Shown here piece after piece: positions 1-5,621 of a stretch of 13,025 nucleotides of DNA. Source of the stretch: DASSFZ01 sp036514635 (GTDB lineage: Bacteria; Chloroflexota; Anaerolineae; Fen-1058). The stretch lies in the NCBI GenBank assembly GCA_036514635.1, contig DATBWU010000023.1, positions 1-13,025 of the forward strand. Direction: 5' to 3'. Below the pieces are notes generated by a model. It made no database searches. It was given only the letters and a program-made list of their open reading frames with translations, and had not been told where the DNA came from. The position numbers and the translations under genes were made by a program. The stretch's first letter is position 1. Each line of letters begins with the position of its first letter.

Positions 1-64
1 TGAGTTCGGGAAGATAATAGCGCCGCTCGATGCATTCCAGAGACTTCGCCGTCCGCATACTCAT
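1..64 (-). CDS. Possible 5' end of an unidentified gene running off the left edge
   Basis: Reading leftward, an ATG at 64 (or a second in-frame ATG at 58) opens a frame that stays open to the window edge, giving about 20 residues that include the run SLECIERRYYLPEL. A stop codon lies in frame about 45 bases upstream of the first ATG, so the frame cannot extend much further back. A GAGG sequence sits about 8 bases before the second ATG, which would suit that start. The stretch is too short to assign to a family, and it could be chance. Confidence 0.3.
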   Translation of the reverse strand, partial: MSMRTAKSLECIERRYYLPEL

Positions 65-166
65 ACCTCGCGACCAGGATTTGCCGCGAAGTATGCCATC
101 GGGTCTTTAATGTGCTAGTTTTGCCGTGTTGCGATAAATCCTAAGCGGATGTAACTGCTCGGACTG

Positions 167-284
167 CCTCACCCCCAGCCCCTCTTCTGACGACGAAACA
201 GCTGTCGTCAGAAGAGGGGAGTTGGTGCTCCCCCTCTCCCGAAGCGCGCTGTTTCACTTCGGGAGAGGGGGTTGGGGGGTGAGG
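167..284. repeat. Compound inverted repeat: two perfect hairpins inside an outer stem
   Basis: Hairpin A has 16-base perfect arms (179-194 with 204-219). Hairpin B has 15-base perfect arms (230-244 with 257-271). Outer arms 167-177 and 273-284 can pair with one bulged G and enclose both. Loop A (GAAACAG at 195-201) is exactly complementary to loop B (CTGTTTC at 249-255), because A and B are diverged copies in opposite orientation. The element begins about 25 bases past the stop of the leftward DUF1385 gene, so it could end that transcript. It resembles the dispersed intergenic hairpins of environmental Chloroflexota (family resemblance from memory). The rest of 65-309 shows no gene. Confidence 0.85.
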
Positions 285-309
285 CTGAGTAGTTACAAGC
301 GGACAGGTT

Positions 310-1224
310 TTACGGAACGACTTCCGGCAAGCCCTCCCTCTCCCACTCCATCATCTTGTTGAACGCCGCGATCGCCACCTCGACCATCGAATCGTCCGGC
401 TGGCGCGTCGTCAGCGATTGCAGCGCCAGGTTCGGCACGATGATGGCGCGGATAATCGGGCTGCTCAGGTGTCGCGCCGAAAACCGGATATACTCGTACG
501 CGACCATCGCCACGACCGGGATCAACACGACCCGACTGAGCATGGCGGGAACCAGCGACAGTCCCAGCGCGTTGATCGGAGCGAAGAAGAAGATCGAGAG
601 CACCACGACGGTCAGCAGAAAGGCGGTGCCGCAGCGTGGGTGCGAGAGCGGGAAACGCTGCACACTCTCGACGGTGAGAGCCGCCCCGGCTTCGTACGCG
701 TTGATCGTTTTGTGCTCCGCGCCGTGATAACTGAATACGCGCCGGATGTCGTTCAGGCGGCCCATCACCCAGAGGTAAGCGACGAAGACGACCAGCCGCA
801 CGGCTCCTTCGATCAGCGCCGAGACGATCGGCGTGGCCGCCGCCTCAAACAGGTGCGCCACGCCCTTGGGCAGCAAGACGAACAGGCCGATGGCGAACGC
901 GAACGAGAAGGCCACCATGCCGAAGGCGAGTGGCCCGCCGAACTTCGCTTCAGGCTCGCCCAGCGCCACATCGGCAGAGTACATCAGGCTACGCAGGCCC
1001 AATCCGAGCGCATCCCACAGCATCGTCAGACCACGCAGGAACGGGATGCGCATCATCCGCCCGCCGTACAATCTTTGATTGAGCGGCTGGGTGTGGACGA
1101 CGATTTCACTCTTGGGATTGCGCACGGCGACGGCCATCGCCTTGGAGCCGCGCATCATCACGCCTTCGATGACCGCCTGGCCGCCATAATTCAACTTGGG
1201 GGGGAGTGCAGTAGGTGTATTCAT
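310..1224 (-). CDS. DUF1385 (YqhQ-type) integral membrane protein
   Basis: The 304-residue product has the hallmarks of DUF1385: NYGGQAVIEGVMMRG near the N-terminus (residues 12-26), a central YHGAEHKTINAYE motif, then HPRCGTAFLL. Several hydrophobic helices span the middle and C-terminal half, so it is an inner-membrane protein. The biochemical role of the family is not established; the conserved His/Glu/Lys and Cys positions suggest a catalytic or metal site, which is inference. The frame stays open far upstream, but the ATG at 1224 is chosen because the family motif starts 11 residues later and the upstream extension is low-complexity Arg-rich sequence. There is no Shine-Dalgarno site; a strong promoter lies right before the ATG, so the mRNA is probably leaderless. 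It is divergent from the Kelch gene, 48 bases away. Confidence 0.9.
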   Translation of the reverse strand: MNTPTALPPKLNYGGQAVIEGVMMRGSKAMAVAVRNPKSEIVVHTQPLNQRLYGGRMMRIPFLRGLTMLWDALGLGLRSLMYSADVALGEPEAKFGGPLAFGMVAFSFAFAIGLFVLLPKGVAHLFEAAATPIVSALIEGAVRLVVFVAYLWVMGRLNDIRRVFSYHGAEHKTINAYEAGAALTVESVQRFPLSHPRCGTAFLLTVVVLSIFFFAPINALGLSLVPAMLSRVVLIPVVAMVAYEYIRFSARHLSSPIIRAIIVPNLALQSLTTRQPDDSMVEVAIAAFNKMMEWEREGLPEVVP

Positions 1225-1231
1225 GATGAGA

Positions 1232-1259
1232 ATTCTATCCGTCCGCGAAAGTGTGTCAA
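1232..1259 (-). promoter_or_regulatory. Sigma-70-type promoter of the DUF1385 gene, probably leaderless
   Basis: On the minus strand a perfect TTGACA (1259-1254) is followed after 16 bases by TAGAAT (1237-1232). The expected transcription start is about 7 bases further, at about 1225, next to the ATG at 1224. The -35 box lies in the short leader of the divergent Kelch gene, just before that gene's Shine-Dalgarno site at 1265-1270, so the two genes share a 48-base control region. Confidence 0.7.
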
Positions 1260-1272
1260 GCAAAGGAAGGAA

Positions 1273-2493
1273 ATGATGAAAGCCCGACTCGCATTGATGT
1301 TGATCCTTTTTCTGCCCGCCTGCGCGTCGCCCGCCACGGGCACCCCGGTCGTTCAGCAAGTCACCGTCGAGGTGCCGATGCAAGCGACTGTCCTGGTAAT
1401 TGTAACATCGCCGCCCGTCGAGATCGTCCTGCCGACATCCATCTCCGTGCCGACTAATGCCGCGATCCGGCCGCCTTCGTCCGGCGGTGCAGTCACCGTG
1501 CCGACCAAAGTCGCGCCGACCCCGGCCTCGGTGACAAGCGGGCGCGGCGCGGCAGGCTGGGCGCGAATCGATGCCGCCAATCCGCCTCCGGCCCGCTACG
1601 ATCACACGCTCACGCTCGACCCGGCCAGCAGCAAACTGGTTCTGTTCGGCGGGCGCGATGGATCGAAGACGCTGGGCGACACGTGGATATTCGACTTGAA
1701 AACCAACGTCTGGCGCGAAGTGAAAACCTCGCCTGCTCCCGGCGCTCGATTCGGGCACGCCGCTGCGTACGATGCCAGATCGAAGCACGTGTTGATCTTC
1801 GCCGGGCAGGCCAGTGAGTTCTTCAACGACGTGTGGGCCTTCGACGCGGCCCAAGAGACGTGGCAAAAGATGGAAACAAAGGGCACGCCTCCCGCTGCGC
1901 GCTACGGCACGTCGGCGGTCGTCGATGTGAAGGTGAATCAACTCATCGTCACGCACGGTTTCGCCAGCACGCGCTTCGACGACACCTTCGCGCTCGACTT
2001 GAGCACGCTCACGTGGTCACAGATTCAAGGCGTAGACGGCCGGCCCCTCAAGCGTTGCCTGCACGAGTCGGTGTACGACGCCAAGTCGGATCGGATGATC
2101 TTGTTCGGCGGGTGCTCGTCGGGATTCGGGCCGTGCCCGCAGGGCGACCTGTGGTCGCTCGACGTGAACGGCAAGGATTGGAATGAGATCAGTCCGAAGG
2201 GCATCAAGCCGTCGCCGCGCTCGAACCCGGCGCTCGTCGGCGACGATGCAGGGCGGTTGATCCTGTTCGGCGGCCTGACCAGCGATGGCCCCAGCGCCGA
2301 TGTGTGGTCGCTGGATGTCGCGTCGGGCGAATGGACCGATCTCGCGCCGGGCAACAACCCAATGCCACGATCGAGCCACGACGCGGTATGGAATCCGGCG
2401 GCCGGCCAGCTGATCGTCTTCGGAGGCAAGGGGAGCGGCGGCGCGCTAAACGATATGTGGACCTTCAGTCACGGCACATCCTCCAGTCCTTGA
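1273..2493 (+). CDS. Kelch-repeat beta-propeller lipoprotein
   Basis: The 406-residue product begins with a lipoprotein signal: hydrophobic LMLILFLPAC with the lipidated cysteine at residue 17. A Val/Pro/Thr-rich tether of about 75 residues follows. Residues 96-406 hold six Kelch repeats, each with a hydrophobic strand ending in a glycine pair (FGG, FAG or degenerate), then an aspartate-led strand and a tryptophan (DTWIFD...W, DVWAFD...W, DLWSLD...W). WARID at 96-100 probably closes the sixth blade. Kelch propellers bind proteins or sugars; the ligand here is unknown. The third repeat is degenerate (THG instead of FGG). ATG 1273 is chosen because GGAAGG lies just before it; ATG 1276 fits equally well. 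The frame is open upstream, but that part is antisense to DUF1385. The stop lies inside the 3' end of the convergent DUF3105 gene. Confidence 0.9.
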   Translation: MMKARLALMLILFLPACASPATGTPVVQQVTVEVPMQATVLVIVTSPPVEIVLPTSISVPTNAAIRPPSSGGAVTVPTKVAPTPASVTSGRGAAGWARIDAANPPPARYDHTLTLDPASSKLVLFGGRDGSKTLGDTWIFDLKTNVWREVKTSPAPGARFGHAAAYDARSKHVLIFAGQASEFFNDVWAFDAAQETWQKMETKGTPPAARYGTSAVVDVKVNQLIVTHGFASTRFDDTFALDLSTLTWSQIQGVDGRPLKRCLHESVYDAKSDRMILFGGCSSGFGPCPQGDLWSLDVNGKDWNEISPKGIKPSPRSNPALVGDDAGRLILFGGLTSDGPSADVWSLDVASGEWTDLAPGNNPMPRSSHDAVWNPAAGQLIVFGGKGSGGALNDMWTFSHGTSSSP

Positions 2494-3068
2494 TCGACAT
2501 GGCGCGCGTAAAAGTCGATTAGCGCCTGAGCATCGAAACGATCGAGCGGCATCTGCACATCCCACGCCACAGCCATCAGTGGTGTGCTCATGCGTTGATA
2601 CGGCACGATGACGATTTTTCGATTGTTCCACTTGGTGAGCGGGAACGAGTCGAGCATGTCGCCCAGTGACTGCACCAGGTCGGGACACGGCGTTTCGCAT
2701 TTGTAGAGGACAACAATCGCGCCATGCTCAAGCATGTGTACCCAGTAACCCTCGGGCACGTCCTCTTCATATAGCCCGTACTGAATGGTGACCGGGTAGT
2801 GCGGGCCGGACGCGGGCGGATAATGCTGGTACGTGATCTCCGACCCGACCTCGACGTGCGCGTACCCTTCGTCGGACACGGCGATCTCGCCCTGAGTCAC
2901 GGCTGCGGGCGAGGGTTGCCCGGCGACCGGGTTGGTCGGCGCAGGCTCTGTCGTCACGGCGAGCGCACCGCCCTGCGCCGGGGCCGTGGCGACGACGACC
3001 GGATCGGCTGTCGGGCCGCAGGCGCTGAGCCAGACGGCTATGCACAGCATAACCGCAACACGCTTCAT
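2469..3068 (-). CDS. DUF3105-family lipoprotein
   Basis: The 199-residue product starts with a lipoprotein signal (AVWLSACG, lipidated cysteine at residue 17), then an Ala/Pro/Thr-rich tether to about residue 60. The rest matches DUF3105: PPASGPHY at 84-91 and VHMLEHG at 110-116, followed by a Tyr-Lys-Cys stretch with cysteines at 124 and 128. His90, His111, Glu114 and His115 are the conserved polar residues and could bind a metal (inference); the function of the family is unknown. ATG 3068 is chosen over an upstream in-frame start at 3101 because AAGGAG lies 5 bases before it and the signal peptide starts there. The gene follows the propeller lipoprotein by 133 bases and may be cotranscribed. 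Its last 25 bases overlap the convergent Kelch gene. Confidence 0.88.
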   Translation of the reverse strand: MKRVAVMLCIAVWLSACGPTADPVVVATAPAQGGALAVTTEPAPTNPVAGQPSPAAVTQGEIAVSDEGYAHVEVGSEITYQHYPPASGPHYPVTIQYGLYEEDVPEGYWVHMLEHGAIVVLYKCETPCPDLVQSLGDMLDSFPLTKWNNRKIVIVPYQRMSTPLMAVAWDVQMPLDRFDAQALIDFYARHVDQGLEDVP

Positions 3069-3129
3069 GACTGCTCCTTGAGTGGCATTACACAAGGGCA
3101 ACGAATGGGCAGCAGATAAACGAATACGG

Positions 3130-3211
3130 CCCAGGCTGCATCCGTTTATCCGTTACTCATCCCGGCAAACAAATCCGTCCCAGGTTGCATTCGTTTATCC
3201 GTTATTCATCC
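3130..3211. repeat. Two-copy 33-base direct repeat reaching into the stop codon of the propeller gene
   Basis: Copy 1 is 3130-3162 and copy 2 is 3179-3211, a period of 49 bases. They match at 30 of 33 positions, and all three differences are C in copy 1 and T in copy 2. The core reads, on the minus strand, GGATGAATAACGGATAAACG. Copy 2 supplies the final codons and TAA stop of the leftward propeller lipoprotein. A further partial AAACGAATACGG lies at 3118-3129. Confidence 0.8.
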
Positions 3212-4356
3212 GTTGCCAACTCCACCAGCCACAAGTCTCGATCCGCGCTGTTGACGTACACCACGTACCGCCCATCGGGCGAGACGCGCCAGTCGCCATT
3301 CGCGATTTCAAGCGGCGCGATAACCGGATCGGTCAGCGGGCGCGATCGACCCGTTGTCGCGTCGTACTCGTCAATGACGAATGGCACATCGGCCGAGTCG
3401 CGCGCCGGAATGGTCAGCAGGCGAGAATCGTCGCGCCACTGATACCCGCCCCAAAAGTCGAGCCGGACCGGATCGGAGCCATCCGTGCGCTGAATCCACA
3501 CGCTATTGCGCGAGGCGTCCTCGTCGAACGAGATGAAGTACGCCACCCACGACCCGCCCGGCGAGATCGCCACGCCGCCAATGCGCTCTGCCGTCACCAG
3601 ATCGACCGCGACGTTACTGCTGATGTCCAGCGCGGTCAGCCTGCGCTCACGCACGTCGAGCGATGGGCGGCCACTGAAGAGGATACGTTGATCGTCCAGC
3701 CAGCCGACCAGCCCTCCGCCGAACACACTCGCGATCAACACCGAGTCTGAACCCGTGTAACGCGCCAGATAGATATCGCTGCGGCGCTGATCGAATGGGC
3801 CTTCAACCTGTTCGATCTCCCACGCGATCCGCGTCGCGTCGGGCGAGAATATGATCGCCTGCCCCTGGTTCGGGATCGCCCATCGCTCGCCATTATCCAG
3901 CTGCTCGACAATCGTTTCGCGGCCCTCTGGATAAGCAACCAGGCCGAAGTCGCGCGAATACAGGCCAACCATATCGAACGCACGGAACGGCTCGGCCAGC
4001 GGCTCGTCGATGTTGACCGCGTAAATGCCGATCGGCGCGTCGGGCGACGGCTTATCGATGAATAAAACCTGCCTGGAGTCGGGCGACCAGAACGGCTGCA
4101 CACAGCACGCGGCGCTCGCCAGTCGCTTGATCGGCGGCACGGGCGTCGGCGAAGGCGTCGGGGTTACCGTGGGGACGACCACGACCGGCGATGGGTCCGC
4201 CGTCGGCGTCACGACCATTGTCACCACGGCCGGGGCGGGACGGCGCGCATCGCACGCCGCCAGGACGACGAGAGCAACCAGCAGAATGAGGGGACGCAGA
4301 TCAACGCGGACACCTGCACCTGCGGCGCACCGCAGGTGCGGTGCAGGTGTGAACAC
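3202..4356 (-). CDS. WD40-like (PD40/TolB-type) beta-propeller lipoprotein
   Basis: From the GTG at 4356 the product has 384 residues. A hydrophobic stretch LILLVALVVLAAC is a lipoprotein signal with the lipidated cysteine at residue 35, followed by a Pro/Thr/Val-rich tether. The remainder is a propeller of PD40 repeats, seen as FWSPDSRQVLFID, IIFSPDATRIAWE, AISPGGSWVAYF and RVSPDGRYVVYV, each a serine-proline-aspartate turn between strands. Such domains are usually binding scaffolds outside the membrane. The start is uncertain: the frame is open to ATG codons at 4410 and 4425, but those would put the cysteine near residue 54-59 and translate a palindromic intergenic repeat. None of the candidates has a strong Shine-Dalgarno site. 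The gene follows the M23 peptidase by 90 bases on the same strand. The lipobox cysteine is followed by DARRPAP. Confidence 0.82.
   Translation of the reverse strand: MFTPAPHLRCAAGAGVRVDLRPLILLVALVVLAACDARRPAPAVVTMVVTPTADPSPVVVVPTVTPTPSPTPVPPIKRLASAACCVQPFWSPDSRQVLFIDKPSPDAPIGIYAVNIDEPLAEPFRAFDMVGLYSRDFGLVAYPEGRETIVEQLDNGERWAIPNQGQAIIFSPDATRIAWEIEQVEGPFDQRRSDIYLARYTGSDSVLIASVFGGGLVGWLDDQRILFSGRPSLDVRERRLTALDISSNVAVDLVTAERIGGVAISPGGSWVAYFISFDEDASRNSVWIQRTDGSDPVRLDFWGGYQWRDDSRLLTIPARDSADVPFVIDEYDATTGRSRPLTDPVIAPLEIANGDWRVSPDGRYVVYVNSADRDLWLVELATDE
4311..4349. repeat. Imperfect palindrome in the 5' end of the propeller gene
   Basis: CACCTGCACCTGCGG (4311-4325) pairs with the segment 4330-4349 apart from a 5-base insertion (a CGCAC unit) in the right arm, leaving a 4-base loop. 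It lies between the possible GTG start at 4356 and the signal-peptide core, so if translated it encodes the odd Ala/Gly/Arg/Cys-rich leader. It looks like an intergenic repeat that has become part of the reading frame, or shows that the real start is a non-standard codon nearer the signal peptide. Confidence 0.6.
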
Positions 4357-4379
4357 GGATTTGATCTCTTGATCCGTGT
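4353..4379. repeat. 8-base perfect inverted repeat around the propeller gene start
   Basis: ACACGGAT (4353-4360) and ATCCGTGT (4372-4379) are perfect reverse complements separated by 11 bases. The candidate GTG start codon of the propeller gene falls inside the left arm. It could be an operator or the remains of a dispersed repeat; its sequence, like the related CCGCGT/ACGCGG runs on either side, favours a repeat. Confidence 0.5.
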
Positions 4380-4446
4380 ACTCCGCGTTCACGGGAACAC
4401 TACACCGCATGTGTCCGCGTCCCATTTTGATCTATGGGTTTCGGAA

Positions 4447-5184
4447 TCATCTTCGGAACCAGTCGGGCGGCCAGGGATTGGCATAGTTGTTCAGCAGTGG
4501 GCCGCCGAATGCGGTGTCAGGCTGATCGTCGATGTGCTGCCACTGGCGCGGGTTGTCCAGGTCGCGCTCGAAGCCACGGCTAAATGCGCCGATCAGCGCC
4601 AGCGAGTCCCAATCGGCTTCGACGAGCGGGATTGGGTTGTAGGCAATTCGGTAGTCGGGGCTGCGAATCTCCAGGTGCAGGTGTGGTGCGGAGTGGCACG
4701 TGCCGAACGAATCACCGCTGAGGGCCACAAACTCGCCCTGCTTCACGCGCTGGCCGACCGTAAGGTTCGGGCGTTCCATCAAATGGCCGTACAACGCGGC
4801 GTAACCCGCGTCGAGTTGCAGCATCAAGTTGTGTGGGCGGGCACCGTGCTCAGGTGCATCGACCTTCGCCACGACGCCATCGCCGATCGCCACCACTGGC
4901 GTACCGCACGGCATGGCAAAGTCCAGTCCAAAGTGCAGCCCTTGCCCTGCGCCATAGGTCGTATCGCGCTGAAAGTACGCGCCGACGGTGTTGCCGTAGA
5001 CCTGGCCCAGGTACCACGAATCGGGACCGGGCGGGCCTTGCACAGGCAGGACGAACGGTCGAGAGGTGGGCGTCGGGCTTGGCTCCTGAGCGGCTGCCCA
5101 CTCGCGCGGCGCAAGCAGCAGGCTCCCCACGAGAAGACATGCGGCCAACGCGGCCATCCCCCATAATCGGTGCAATCGTATCAC
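4447..5184 (-). CDS. Secreted zinc metallopeptidase, family M23 (LytM type)
   Basis: The 245-residue product has a signal peptide (RLHRLWGMAALAACLLVGSLLL, cleavage likely after WAAA at 29-32) or an N-terminal anchor, a short Pro/Thr linker, then an M23 domain. The zinc ligands of the family are present: His84 and Asp88 in HFGLD, and His170 in HLH at 168-170; His134 in YGHL is the usual catalytic histidine. The enzyme is therefore expected to cut peptide bonds in peptidoglycan cross-links outside the membrane. The start is GTG 5184 because GGGAGG lies 7 bases upstream and the signal peptide follows at once; the frame is open to an ATG at 5280, but a good promoter at 5234-5262 lies inside that extension. 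It heads a run of three leftward genes for exported proteins. Confidence 0.92.
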   Translation of the reverse strand: MIRLHRLWGMAALAACLLVGSLLLAPREWAAAQEPSPTPTSRPFVLPVQGPPGPDSWYLGQVYGNTVGAYFQRDTTYGAGQGLHFGLDFAMPCGTPVVAIGDGVVAKVDAPEHGARPHNLMLQLDAGYAALYGHLMERPNLTVGQRVKQGEFVALSGDSFGTCHSAPHLHLEIRSPDYRIAYNPIPLVEADWDSLALIGAFSRGFERDLDNPRQWQHIDDQPDTAFGGPLLNNYANPWPPDWFRR

Positions 5185-5233
5185 AGCGCAGCCTCCCGCC
5201 GCAGCCAAATCGATCCCCTGGCGTTGGACGCAC

Positions 5234-5262
5234 AGAATACCGCCGAGCGTATAGGTTGTCAA
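5234..5262 (-). promoter_or_regulatory. Sigma-70-type promoter of the M23 peptidase gene
   Basis: On the minus strand a perfect TTGACA (5262-5257) is followed after 17 bases by TATTCT (5239-5234). Transcription would start near 5227, giving a leader of about 43 bases that carries the GGGAGG ribosome site before GTG 5184. This supports the GTG start over the upstream ATG. Confidence 0.7.
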
Positions 5263-5270
5263 ACCGTGGC

Positions 5271-5406
5271 CCTCACCCACCCCCAGCCGTCTCCTCTTCC
5301 CAACTCCGTTGGAGAGTGCTCAAAAAGGGAAGGTCTCACCGCCGAGGCCCGGAGGACGCTGAGTTTTTCCAAGAGACTCTCCGCGCCCTCAACGTCTCAG
5401 CGGTGA
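5271..5406. repeat. Two degenerate intergenic hairpin repeats side by side
   Basis: The 436-base gap between the M23 gene and the oxidoreductase gene holds no coding sequence. At 5271-5335 is a decayed relative of the 167-284 element, sharing the CCTCAC...CCCCCAGCC opening. At 5336-5406 a second element pairs TCACCGCCGAGG...CGCTGAG (5336-5363) imperfectly with GACTCTCC...TCTCAGCGGTGA (5375-5406), with GTTTTTCC between. The type has the same plan as those at 7461 and 10363: long imperfect arms bearing a tandemly similar motif. Confidence 0.6.
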
Positions 5407-5459
5407 AACCCTGACTTTCTAAGCAGTCTCCGGCGGGATAAGGGAGGGGATGCTCATCA

Positions 5460-5489
5460 TTGGCGGTGTATGACAGATGCCACTATATG
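5460..5489 (+). promoter_or_regulatory. Weak candidate promoter for the oxidoreductase operon
   Basis: TTGGCG (5460-5465) and TATATG (5484-5489) are separated by 18 bases, pointing at the oxidoreductase gene about 130 bases downstream. Both boxes are poor matches, so this is only the best candidate in a gap where some promoter is expected. Confidence 0.3.
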
Positions 5490-5570
5490 CAGACCCCCCT
5501 AAAATGCTACCGTAAACCCGATTGAGTAGCCATCCTGACCTGGCCGAGCCAACCCCTAAGCCGTATTGAG

Positions 5571-5589
5571 GCCGGTGCCAACCACCGGC
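5571..5589. promoter_or_regulatory. Perfect 7-base inverted repeat before the oxidoreductase gene
   Basis: GCCGGTG (5571-5577) and CACCGGC (5583-5589) are perfect reverse complements with a 5-base spacer, 33 bases before the ATG and upstream of the ribosome site AGGAG (5606-5610). It may be an operator or a leader stem-loop. The spacer length equals that of the inverted repeat before the cytochrome gene at 7628-7644, though the arm sequences differ. Confidence 0.45.
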
Positions 5590-5621
5590 GAAATCCATAA
5601 TACTCAGGAGAACTCACGCAC

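Noticed and set aside
418..1272. Open frame continuing upstream of the Kelch lipoprotein for 285 codons
   Set aside because: It is antisense to the DUF1385 gene, is rich in Arg/His/Gln/Asp as shadow frames are, and the lipoprotein signal with its ribosome site starts at 1273.
1225..1956. Extension of the DUF1385 frame upstream on the minus strand
   Set aside because: Low-complexity Arg/Gly sequence antisense to the Kelch gene; the family motif begins just after ATG 1224 and a strong promoter sits there.
3130..3211. CRISPR array
   Set aside because: Only two copies, a 16-base spacer, no cas genes, and one copy is part of a coding end.
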